NCBI GenBank assembly: GCA_016198645.1
Contig: JACQIE010000037.1
Coordinates: 1-13,980, forward strand
Direction of reading: 5' to 3'
DNA: 13,980 bases
Origin: Candidatus Aenigmatarchaeota archaeon
GTDB lineage: Archaea; Aenigmatarchaeota; Aenigmatarchaeia; GW2011-AR5
Shown here one piece after another: positions 6,302-12,079 of this stretch; positions within the stretch are counted from its first letter, which is position 1, and every line of letters begins with the position of its first letter. The position numbers were made by a program, and so were the translations under genes. The notes beneath the pieces are model-generated. The model was not told the origin of the DNA. It worked only from the letters and a program-made list of their open reading frames with translations, and ran no database searches.

Positions 6302-6323
6302 TATTCTCATCATTCTTTGATTC

Positions 6324-6926
6324 GTGAATTTTGAAGATGAGCTCGCCGGTATGTTGAATGAGCGTAAAGAAGCTATTAGTTTGGTCAGGGCTTATGTGCA
6401 ACGTTCTGTATTGGCTGGTACGTCTGATACGGCATTTGATACTGCTACCGATGAATTCAAGGATGCTTATCACGAGGTATTTGACCGGGGCGTTTTGTGT
6501 TGCGGACCGGATCTTTTTATGATGGCCGACCCGAAATATTATGAAACGTATAAAAAAGAACTGGCCGAATTAAATAAGCAATTTCAGGAGGGGCCATTCG
6601 CTTCTGATCACTCCTTGAATATTCCACCCAATCAAATTCGAACTATAAGATTCATAGGCATAAGGGGGATGAGATTCGGACTTGCTGGCAACGGAAGACA
6701 TATAGCTTGCCTGGAAATAGACCCTGATATTTCTATCCCGTATTTCAATGGACTTGACGAAGCCGGTAGAGAACGCTTGGGCAGAGGGTATATTGATTAC
6801 TTGACTCATACAAGGTCACTCGAAAGAAAGCATCTGGCCGAATTCGGGCAATCATACGTTTCTTTCGTAAGCAGGAAACCTCCGTCTTATGATTTTTCTG
6901 TTGGCGCGGTCATCAGAATAAAATAA
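6324..6926 (+). CDS. hypothetical protein, 200 residues
   Basis: Starts with GTG (MNFEDELAGMLNERK), supported by TATA spacing. The N-terminal third is probably helical; a segment LCCGPDLFMMADPKYYETY follows, then a likely beta-rich part (IRTIRFIGIRGMRFGLAGNGRHIACLEIDPDI), a helix (EAGRERLGRGYIDYLTH) and a strand-like C-terminus. There is no transmembrane segment, signal peptide or metal motif beyond the C-C pair. No family is recognised. Codons favour T and A in the third position, unlike the GC-richer neighbours. Its stop (6924-6926) abuts the stop of the convergent acetyl-CoA synthetase alpha gene with no base between them. Confidence 0.75.
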   Translation: MNFEDELAGMLNERKEAISLVRAYVQRSVLAGTSDTAFDTATDEFKDAYHEVFDRGVLCCGPDLFMMADPKYYETYKKELAELNKQFQEGPFASDHSLNIPPNQIRTIRFIGIRGMRFGLAGNGRHIACLEIDPDISIPYFNGLDEAGRERLGRGYIDYLTHTRSLERKHLAEFGQSYVSFVSRKPPSYDFSVGAVIRIK

Positions 6927-8294
6927 CTATTTGCTCCCATAATACCCAACAAGTGCGCTCATCGCCTTGACAGCTTCCTCCGGATATTCAAACGTGGCGA
7001 TGCCCGCCATCTCCAAGTTTCGCCGTAACAGCTCCGTGAACTCGCCGCCCGTTGAGACAACGACCATCGGCTTCTTCTTCCGTGCGTTCATCTCGGTTAT
7101 GACGTCTATCACGTCCGTCGTAATGCGCGGCGTCTGGTAGAGCACAACGAGAACTATAGCATCCACATTATTATCGTTCATGGCAGCTTCCAGCGCTGCC
7201 TTGTATCGTTCCGTCGTCGCATCTCCCAGCAAGTCCAGTGGATTACCCACGTTCATCGCCGGCGGGAATTTTACTTTCAGTGCCTTCACTGTCCCACTCG
7301 TCATCTCGGCCATCTCCAACCCGAACTTTGCGATACTATCGGAAGCCAGCACGCCGTACCCGCCGCCGTTGGTTATTATCTGCACCCTGCCACCGCACGC
7401 AGGCACTGATGCCTCAAGTATCCTCGCGTAATTAAACATGTCATAGAGCGAATCGGCACGCACGACGCCGGCTTGCTTAAAAGCGCCAAAGTAAACTTCT
7501 GCCGCGCCGGCAAGCGAGCCGGTGTGCGACACTATGGCATGCGAACCCTGTTCCGTCACCCCGCCCTTTAAGATTATCACGGGCTTCTTCTTTGTCACGC
7601 GCTTTGCGACTTCCAGAAACTTGCGTCCGTCGCGTATCCCTTCGACATACATGCATATGACTTTCGTTTCCTCGTCGTTTCCGAAATACTCAAGCAAATC
7701 CGACTCGTCCACGTCCACAGCGTTGCCGTAGCTGGCGAATTTTGCGAAGCCGTATCCCTGTGCAGTCGCCATGTCAAGAATCGCCGCCCCGACCGCACCG
7801 GACTGGCAGATAAAAGATATATTGCCCGTCTCCGGACGCTTTAATCGGTATCGTGGCAAAAAGAGCGTGTCCATCTCGCTGCGCGAGTTAAAGGTGCCAA
7901 GGCAATTAGGCCCTATCGCGCGTATCCCGTACTTATTCAGCACCGTCTTCAGTTCTTCCTCGCCTTTAGCATTGCCGGTTTCCCTGAAGCCCGCCGAGAT
8001 TATCACCGCGTGCTTTATCCCCTTCTTCGCGCACTGCCCCAGCACGGGAATGACGAACGGCGTCGGCACTGCGATGACTGCCAACTCTACCCGCTCCTTT
8101 ATCGCATCTGCAGACGGGTAGCACTTCAGCCCCTGTATCTCCTCTGCATTCGGGTTCACCGGATAAATCTTCCCCTTGAATTTCCCGTCTATCAGATTCC
8201 GCAGAATCACGTTCCCGACCTTTGTGCTATCCCGGGACGCGCCGATGACTGCGATGCTCGCGGCTTTAAAGAACGCGTCCATATTCATAGCCAT
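6927..8294 (-). CDS. acdA: acetyl-CoA synthetase (ADP-forming), alpha subunit
   Basis: Converts acyl-CoA, ADP and phosphate into acid, CoA and ATP together with the beta subunit; this is the archaeal way of making ATP from acetyl-CoA. Domains: CoA-binding Rossmann domain (about 8-130) with SIAVIGASRDSTKVGN and IGPNCLGTFN; succinyl-CoA-synthetase-like domains after that, with FICQSGAVG, and the phospho-histidine H257 in SHTGSLAGA. The numbering equals that of His257 alpha in the studied Korarchaeum enzyme. Length of 455 residues is full for an alpha subunit. The ATG at 8294 is chosen by TATA spacing; ATGs at 8288 and 8282 are alternatives. The beta subunit lies divergently 285 bp away. Confidence 0.93.
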   Translation of the reverse strand: MAMNMDAFFKAASIAVIGASRDSTKVGNVILRNLIDGKFKGKIYPVNPNAEEIQGLKCYPSADAIKERVELAVIAVPTPFVIPVLGQCAKKGIKHAVIISAGFRETGNAKGEEELKTVLNKYGIRAIGPNCLGTFNSRSEMDTLFLPRYRLKRPETGNISFICQSGAVGAAILDMATAQGYGFAKFASYGNAVDVDESDLLEYFGNDEETKVICMYVEGIRDGRKFLEVAKRVTKKKPVIILKGGVTEQGSHAIVSHTGSLAGAAEVYFGAFKQAGVVRADSLYDMFNYARILEASVPACGGRVQIITNGGGYGVLASDSIAKFGLEMAEMTSGTVKALKVKFPPAMNVGNPLDLLGDATTERYKAALEAAMNDNNVDAIVLVVLYQTPRITTDVIDVITEMNARKKKPMVVVSTGGEFTELLRRNLEMAGIATFEYPEEAVKAMSALVGYYGSK

Positions 8295-8315
8295 GCTTCT
8301 CTATGGGCGGCGCTT

Positions 8316-8325
8316 GCTTAAAAAC
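8316..8325 (-). promoter_or_regulatory. TATA box of acdA
   Basis: GTTTTTAAGC on the minus strand is centred 26.5 bp before the ATG at 8294. The AT core could also act in the plus direction toward the possible small RNA. Confidence 0.55.
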
Positions 8326-8344
8326 TTGTGAGCGAAGTGCAGGA

Positions 8345-8527
8345 ATGCAAACAGCCCGCCACGATGTTGTATGACGGCTTCGCGCGGTTAGTAAAGGGAC
8401 GGAAAAAGGCGTTGACGGAAAGCGGTTCGTTTTCGGCTTTACTTGCCGTTCGGTCGCACACCAACCCACTCTTGCCACACTTCAGCGGTTTTCCGTGTGC
8501 AAGTCATGATATTTTGTTTTAGTTTTT
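8345..8527 (+). ncRNA. possible small transcript in the acdA-acdB gap
   Basis: The 285-bp gap between the divergent synthetase genes holds no convincing gene. A plus-strand frame from GTG 8328 to TAG 8522 exists but does not read like a protein. Signs of structure are an AT-rich box at 8318-8325, the inverted repeat AGTAAAG (8390-8396) with CTTTACT (8437-8443), and a hairpin followed by T-rich DNA at 8471-8527. A small RNA ending there is possible. The other reading is plain divergent promoter DNA. Confidence 0.22.
8471..8527 (+). terminator. terminator-like hairpin with T-rich tail
   Basis: CTTGC-C-ACAC (8471-8480, one bulged C) pairs with GTGTGCAAG (8495-8503), giving nine base pairs around a 14-base loop. 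The DNA from 8511 to 8527 is T-rich (ATTTTGTTTTAGTTTTT). It lies just upstream of the acdB TATA box, so it would separate any transcript from the gap from acdB. Confidence 0.35.
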
Positions 8528-8551
8528 ACGTCCTTTTTGTAATCCTAAAGC

Positions 8552-8558
8552 ATTTATC
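8552..8558 (+). promoter_or_regulatory. TATA box of acdB
   Basis: ATTTATC within GCATTTATCC is centred about 25 bp before the ATG at 8580. Confidence 0.5.
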
Positions 8559-8579
8559 CTGCTCCTGCCAATTAAGACC

Positions 8580-9194
8580 ATGAAAGTGCTTGCCGAGCGC
8601 GAAGCAGAAGACTTCCTGCGGAAATACGTTCCTGTTGCAAAGAGCGCGCTGCTCAAAAAGAGCGCCAAATTCTGGAAGCCGCCGTTCGTTCTGAAGCTAT
8701 CGTCGGTTAAAGCGCTGCACAAAAGCGACATCGGCGGCGTGAAGATTGTGCGACACGCCGGAGAAGCGCAAGGAGCGTACGATTCATTGGTTGCAATCAC
8801 GAAAAAGAAGAAGCTGAAAAGCTACGGCATAATGATGCAAGAGTACGTGGAAGGCGTGGAAATGATTATCGGCGTGAAGCGCGACCCCTCTTTCGGCGCC
8901 GTTCTTATGGTTGGCGCAGGCGGAACGCTCGTTGAGATGATAAAAGACGTCTCCTTCCGCGTCTGCCCGATAAGCAACGAAGACGCGCAGCAGATGCTCG
9001 ATGAATTAAAGACGAAAAAACTCCTTTACGGTTTTCGCGGGCGCGCCAAAGCCAACGTCGCCGCGCTGAAAAAAATGATGGTAAAGATTTCGCAGCTCGC
9101 CATTAAGCATAAAATAGAAGAACTGGACATAAATCCCGCGATGGTTAACGTGAAAAGCGCCAAGGTCGTGGATGCGCGAATTGTGATGGAATAA
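8580..9194 (+). CDS. acdB: acetyl-CoA synthetase (ADP-forming), beta subunit (ATP-grasp), short form
   Basis: Provides the nucleotide site that takes phosphate from the alpha subunit and makes ATP from ADP. Motifs: H47 in KALHKSDIGGVK, matching the second phospho-carrier histidine (His71 beta in Pyrococcus numbering, from memory); GIMMQEYVEGVEMIIGVKRDPSFG (83-106); GAGGTLVEMIKDVSFRVCP (112-130); EELDINPAMV near the end. Length is 204 residues against about 232 usual: the N-terminus lacks roughly 24 residues of the first helix. No in-frame start lies upstream in the gap and the TATA box fits this ATG, so the shortening appears real. It diverges from acdA instead of being fused or co-transcribed with it. 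Confidence 0.9.
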   Translation: MKVLAEREAEDFLRKYVPVAKSALLKKSAKFWKPPFVLKLSSVKALHKSDIGGVKIVRHAGEAQGAYDSLVAITKKKKLKSYGIMMQEYVEGVEMIIGVKRDPSFGAVLMVGAGGTLVEMIKDVSFRVCPISNEDAQQMLDELKTKKLLYGFRGRAKANVAALKKMMVKISQLAIKHKIEELDINPAMVNVKSAKVVDARIVME

Positions 9195-9276
9195 ACCCCT
9201 TTGCTTACCGCCACCATGCACCATGGGGCAAAACGAGCTGGTGTTTTATTCTCCTACTGAACGGTAAACAAGCACA

Positions 9277-9304
9277 ACAAAGACTTTATATGGAAAGTCT
9301 TTGT
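9277..9304. repeat. hairpin 1 of a tandem pair, 11-bp stem
   Basis: ACAAAGACTTT (9277-9287) and AAAGTCTTTGT (9294-9304) are exact reverse complements around a six-base loop (ATATGG). It lies between the convergent acdB and msrB genes. Confidence 0.85.
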
Positions 9305-9307
9305 GTA

Positions 9308-9334
9308 TACGAGGAATTCTATAAATTCCTCGTA
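9308..9334. repeat. hairpin 2 of a tandem pair, 11-bp stem
   Basis: TACGAGGAATT (9308-9318) and AATTCCTCGTA (9324-9334) are exact reverse complements around CTATA. It begins three bases after hairpin 1. A further palindrome AAGAATTCTT lies at 9371-9380 and a T-rich stretch at 9409-9417. Together with hairpin 1 it may end transcription from both sides or form part of a small structured RNA. The rest of 9195-9429 holds no convincing gene. Confidence 0.85.
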
Positions 9335-9429
9335 ATAAAGCTAAAAGTTAACTCGCCAAATTGGGCATTTAAGAATTCTTTTCTACTTTGTTTCCTGCCG
9401 AGAGAAAGTTTTTCTTTACTAACCGTGTT

Positions 9430-9798
9430 TTATTTCTTCTCCTCAAACTCCAATGCCGCCGAATTGATGCAGAATCTCTTGTTCGTCGGCTTCGGCCCGT
9501 CGTCAAAAACGTGCCCCAGATGCCCGCCGCACTTTTTGCACATGACTTCAATGCGGTTCATACCCTTAGAATCGTCTTCTTTCGTATCCACACTTCCTTT
9601 CACCGCTTCAAAAAAGCTCGGCCATCCGCAACCTGAATCGTACTTCGCCGAAGAAGAGAAAAGCGGCGAACCGCACCCGGCGCACATGTACATGCCGTTC
9701 TTTTTGTTGGGAAGCAGCTTGCCCGTGAAAGGCGGCTCCGTGCCCCGTTCTACAAGCACGCGGTGCTGCTCCGGCGTGAGCTTTTTCATCTTTGCCAT
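9430..9798 (-). CDS. msrB: peptide-methionine (R)-S-oxide reductase MsrB
   Basis: Reduces the R form of methionine sulfoxide in proteins. 122 residues from this ATG ([15 protein letters not shown]). Structural zinc ligands are the two CxxC pairs C39/C42 (MCAGC) and C87/C90 (CKKC). The catalytic cysteine is C110 in [11 protein letters not shown], and C57 in SGCGWPSF is the likely resolving cysteine. [12 protein letters not shown] is the family signature. The TATA box is 26 bp before 9798; a longer frame from TTG at 9816 would start too close to that box. It is divergent from the DNA glycosylase ogg, sharing the same AT box; both repair oxidative damage. The full cysteine set indicates an active enzyme that needs a thioredoxin or glutaredoxin partner. 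Confidence 0.95.
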   Translation of the reverse strand: MAKMKKLTPEQHRVLVERGTEPPFTGKLLPNKKNGMYMCAGCGSPLFSSSAKYDSGCGWPSFFEAVKGSVDTKEDDSKGMNRIEVMCKKCGGHLGHVFDDGPKPTNKRFCINSAALEFEEKK

Positions 9799-9818
9799 GA
9801 TTATGTATATTGCCAACG

Positions 9819-9829
9819 ATTAAATAAAC
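9819..9829. promoter_or_regulatory. shared two-way TATA element between msrB and ogg
   Basis: ATTAAATAAAC reads as TTAAATAA on the plus strand and TTTATTTAAT on the minus strand. It is about 26 bp from the msrB ATG (9798) and 24 bp from the ogg ATG (9847). With about 48 bp between the starts, the two genes appear to share one promoter region. Confidence 0.6.
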
Positions 9830-9846
9830 TCACGGAAAATATGAAA

Positions 9847-10449
9847 ATGCTTAGAGATTCTTACAGAGCGCGAAAGAACGAAATAGAAACCCGCCTCGCA
9901 GATTTTAGAAATATTCCGAAAACCCCTGACTCGTTGTTCGCCGAGCTCGTTTTCTGCCTGCTCACTCCGCAATCAAAAGCCGTTGAGTGCGACAAAGCCG
10001 TGCGACGTCTGATAGAGAGCAGGACGCTTTTCAAAGGCGCGGAAACGCAGGTCAATCCGCACGTCCGCCCAATCCGCTTCCACAACCAGAAAACGAAGAG
10101 CATTGTGGAAGCGCGGGAGCACATAACGAAACTGCCCGCCGTCGCGGGAATGCCGCCTCTGGAAGCCCGTGAGTGGCTCGTCGCCAACGTGCGCGGTTTG
10201 GGTTATAAGGAAGCCTCGCACTTCCTGCGAAACATCGGCAGCGGCGAAGAGCTGGCGATACTTGACCGCCACATTCTGAAGAATCTCGTGAAGCACCGTG
10301 CCATAAAAGAAGTGCCTAAGACGCTGACACGCAAAAAATACATGGAGATAGAGCAGAAGATGAAGGAGTTTTCGCGGCGCGTTAACGTCCCCATAGCGCA
10401 TCTTGACTTGCTGTTCTGGTCTGAAGAGGCGGGAAGGATTTTCAAGTGA
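9847..10449 (+). CDS. ogg: N-glycosylase/DNA lyase, archaeal Ogg2 family
   Basis: Removes 8-oxoguanine from DNA and cuts the abasic site. 200 residues from ATG 9847; ATG 9841 would add two residues but lies only 17 bp from the TATA box. A helix-hairpin-helix fold is supported by LLTPQSKAVECDKAV, VRGLGYKEASHFLRNIG with the catalytic lysine (K121), and AILDRHILK with the catalytic aspartate (D140). The pair of K in GYKEASHFLRN and D in LDRHIL is diagnostic of the Ogg2 group described in Methanocaldococcus. Length matches archaeal Ogg2 proteins (about 207). It shares a promoter region with msrB and is followed after 80 bp by an unrelated orphan gene. Confidence 0.93.
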   Translation: MLRDSYRARKNEIETRLADFRNIPKTPDSLFAELVFCLLTPQSKAVECDKAVRRLIESRTLFKGAETQVNPHVRPIRFHNQKTKSIVEAREHITKLPAVAGMPPLEAREWLVANVRGLGYKEASHFLRNIGSGEELAILDRHILKNLVKHRAIKEVPKTLTRKKYMEIEQKMKEFSRRVNVPIAHLDLLFWSEEAGRIFK

Positions 10450-10501
10450 CGACTACTTATAATGGAATGGAAAAAGCTGTCAACTGCCAGTAAAGAATCC
10501 C

Positions 10502-10509
10502 TTAAATAA
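10502..10509 (+). promoter_or_regulatory. TATA box of the 129-residue orphan gene
   Basis: TTAAATAA is centred about 24 bp before the ATG at 10530. Confidence 0.6.
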
Positions 10510-10529
10510 TTGATTGGTATAGTGTCGCT

Positions 10530-10919
10530 ATGACGATGAGTTATAAACCTGAATTCATTGAAAGAATAGGCACTATTAGAACCGAATTCACGCGTCTGCA
10601 TCATACAGATCCTTCGCAAGCTACTAACTATTTACGAGCACACATTCGGGATATGCCGAGTCTAGACTATCCGGAACCTTTGACGTGGTTACTTGCGAGT
10701 TTGCGAGTTGCAACCAACGTACCTCCAGAAATAGGTTATTCTTCTGGACAAATGCAGACTCTTTCCGACGCATTAGGATTGTGCGGCAGATACGAGCAAT
10801 TGACCAACGAAGACGTATTTCTTGCTGTAGAGAAAATCGAAGTAGCCGGCATAGGAGTTCATCTGAGTTTTGGTGAAGAAGAAGGACAGGCATTTTTGGA
10901 TACTCTGGAAACGCCATAA
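10530..10919 (+). CDS. hypothetical protein, 129 residues
   Basis: Starts MTMSYKPEFIERIGT. It is probably all helical: helices around 6-24, 29-40 (SQATNYLRAHIRDM), 48-62 (PEPLTWLLASLRVAT), 72-85 and 92-104, ending in an acidic EEEGQAF segment. There is no cysteine motif, membrane segment or signal peptide. No family is recognised. Codon use is AT-rich in third positions, like the two other unrecognised plus-strand genes (2063-2437 and 6324-6926). It has its own TATA box and stands alone between ogg and csaA. Confidence 0.72.
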   Translation: MTMSYKPEFIERIGTIRTEFTRLHHTDPSQATNYLRAHIRDMPSLDYPEPLTWLLASLRVATNVPPEIGYSSGQMQTLSDALGLCGRYEQLTNEDVFLAVEKIEVAGIGVHLSFGEEEGQAFLDTLETP

Positions 10920-10974
10920 AAAGTCTCTTACTAAAAGTGAAGCGGACATATGGCAAATAAAACCAAATCTTCGT

Positions 10975-10982
10975 TTTATAAA
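10975..10982 (+). promoter_or_regulatory. TATA box of csaA
   Basis: TTTATAAA is centred about 24 bp before the ATG at 11003. Confidence 0.65.
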
Positions 10983-11002
10983 CGTTCCAGAAAATTCTAA
11001 GT

Positions 11003-11335
11003 ATGGCAACGTTTGACGATTTTCAGAAGCTGGACATACGCGTTGGCAGAATCGTGACCGTTGAAGATTTTCCCGAAGCGAAGAAACCGGCTTACAAACT
11101 GACCATAGATTTAGGCGATGAGATAGGAACAAAAATGTCCAGCGTGCAGATAGTGAAAAATTACCCGAAGGAGAGCCTGATGGGTAAACTCGTCCTTTGC
11201 GTCGTGAATTTCCCTCCGAGGCAAATCGGCCCGTTCCTGTCGGAAGTTCTTACGCTTGGTGTTCCAGACGGAAGCAAGGAATGCGTTCTAATAACGCCGG
11301 ACAAAGAAGTTCCAATAGGCGGAAAATTGTACTAA
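11003..11335 (+). CDS. csaA: CsaA-type tRNA-binding (EMAP/OB-fold) protein
   Basis: 110 residues forming one tRNA-binding OB-fold domain, as in CsaA and the C-terminus of MetRS. Matching motifs: FDDFQKLDIRVGRIVTVEDFPEAKKPAYKLTIDLG (4-38), the TKMSSVQIVKNY segment (43-54), GKLVLCVVNFPPRQIGPF (61-78), and SEVLTLGV near the C-terminus. Length equals that of typical stand-alone CsaA. CsaA was described in Bacillus as an export-related chaperone; in archaea a tRNA-binding or synthetase-associated role is equally likely. The stop is only 25 bp from the stop of the convergent NAD kinase gene. Confidence 0.93.
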   Translation: MATFDDFQKLDIRVGRIVTVEDFPEAKKPAYKLTIDLGDEIGTKMSSVQIVKNYPKESLMGKLVLCVVNFPPRQIGPFLSEVLTLGVPDGSKECVLITPDKEVPIGGKLY

Positions 11336-11360
11336 AGTGCGTTTAAGCTTTTACTTACCG

Positions 11361-12047
11361 TCAGATAATCTTCGTAATCCTCGCAACGCTGTTTGAGAGC
11401 TTCACTTCAATTTCCTCGCCGTCCTTTAGCACAGGCACAGAAGGGTCGTTGTCCCATGAAAGCGTTGCCGGACCGCGCACCATCTTTATGCGTATTTTTG
11501 CGCCGTCCTGAAGATTCACGTGCCTGATATCCGCTGAAATGTTGTTGAACGCGATTCCTATTCCCTTTGAAAATTTCTTCTTCGTTATAGAGTAGTAGTA
11601 CGCGGTCGAGCCGAAGGGTGTGGCAATCACGAGCCCGTCGCCTATCATCGTCCCGTCCACGCGCTTCCCGTTCACGTACACAAGAAAGCGTATGGCGTGC
11701 ATGGGGTTCTTATTGCGTATGACGACATCGTTTGCCGCCAATTTGCTCTTTCCGCGAAAGCGCAGCTCGAGCTTCCTGTATTCCTTGAGCCTGAAGCGCC
11801 TCTGCTTTAGATGTTTTAGAAGCGGCGTCAGCGAGTCCCACTCGCATTTAACGCAGACGTTGCCGTCGCGTATCAGCAGCTTCGGCACGCCCGGATATAT
11901 GCGCTCCGCCATCAGAAACGTCCCGTCGCCGCCCAGGGATATTACCAGTTCAGGCTTCTTCTCGTCGTAAATTAATCCGCTTGACTTGATGCTTTTTCTA
12001 TACTCGCCTGCCAGGCGCCGATTCCTGCCGAAAACAGCTATTCTCAT
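11361..12047 (-). CDS. nadK: NAD kinase
   Basis: Phosphorylates NAD to NADP. 228 residues, at the short end for the family. Motifs: LVISLGGDGTFLMAE (34-48) with the catalytic aspartate D41; AANDVVIRNK (the NE/D motif, here with Asp); MIGDGLVIATPFGSTAYYYS, the glycine-rich NAD-binding stretch; and a C-terminal beta sandwich (ADIRHVNLQDGAKIRIKM). The start is set by a TATA box 25 bp upstream, which lies just beyond the end of the dehydrogenase gene, so it is a separate unit from it although both point the same way. The NADP it makes could serve the neighbouring glutamate-dehydrogenase-family enzyme; that link is inference. Confidence 0.94.
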   Translation of the reverse strand: MRIAVFGRNRRLAGEYRKSIKSSGLIYDEKKPELVISLGGDGTFLMAERIYPGVPKLLIRDGNVCVKCEWDSLTPLLKHLKQRRFRLKEYRKLELRFRGKSKLAANDVVIRNKNPMHAIRFLVYVNGKRVDGTMIGDGLVIATPFGSTAYYYSITKKKFSKGIGIAFNNISADIRHVNLQDGAKIRIKMVRGPATLSWDNDPSVPVLKDGEEIEVKLSNSVARITKII

Positions 12048-12067
12048 AGAAAAAATACCGCGGGCGT

Positions 12068-12077
12068 GTATTTATAC
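12068..12077 (-). promoter_or_regulatory. TATA box of nadK
   Basis: GTATAAATAC on the minus strand is centred 25.5 bp before the ATG at 12047 and lies within the 32-bp gap after the dehydrogenase gene. Confidence 0.65.
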
Positions 12078-12079
12078 CC

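Noticed and set aside
8328..8522. Plus-strand 64-codon frame from GTG in the acdA-acdB gap
   Set aside because: No TATA box at the usual distance and no protein-like pattern; its end coincides with a terminator-like hairpin, so the region was recorded as a possible RNA instead.
9290..9823. Plus-strand frame of 177 codons across the tandem hairpins and msrB
   Set aside because: Most of it is antisense to msrB, which has a full set of catalytic and zinc residues; no recognisable motif in the plus frame.
10462..10509. 15-codon frame MEWKKLSTASKESLK after ogg
   Set aside because: Too short to separate from chance and it ends inside the TATA box of the next gene.
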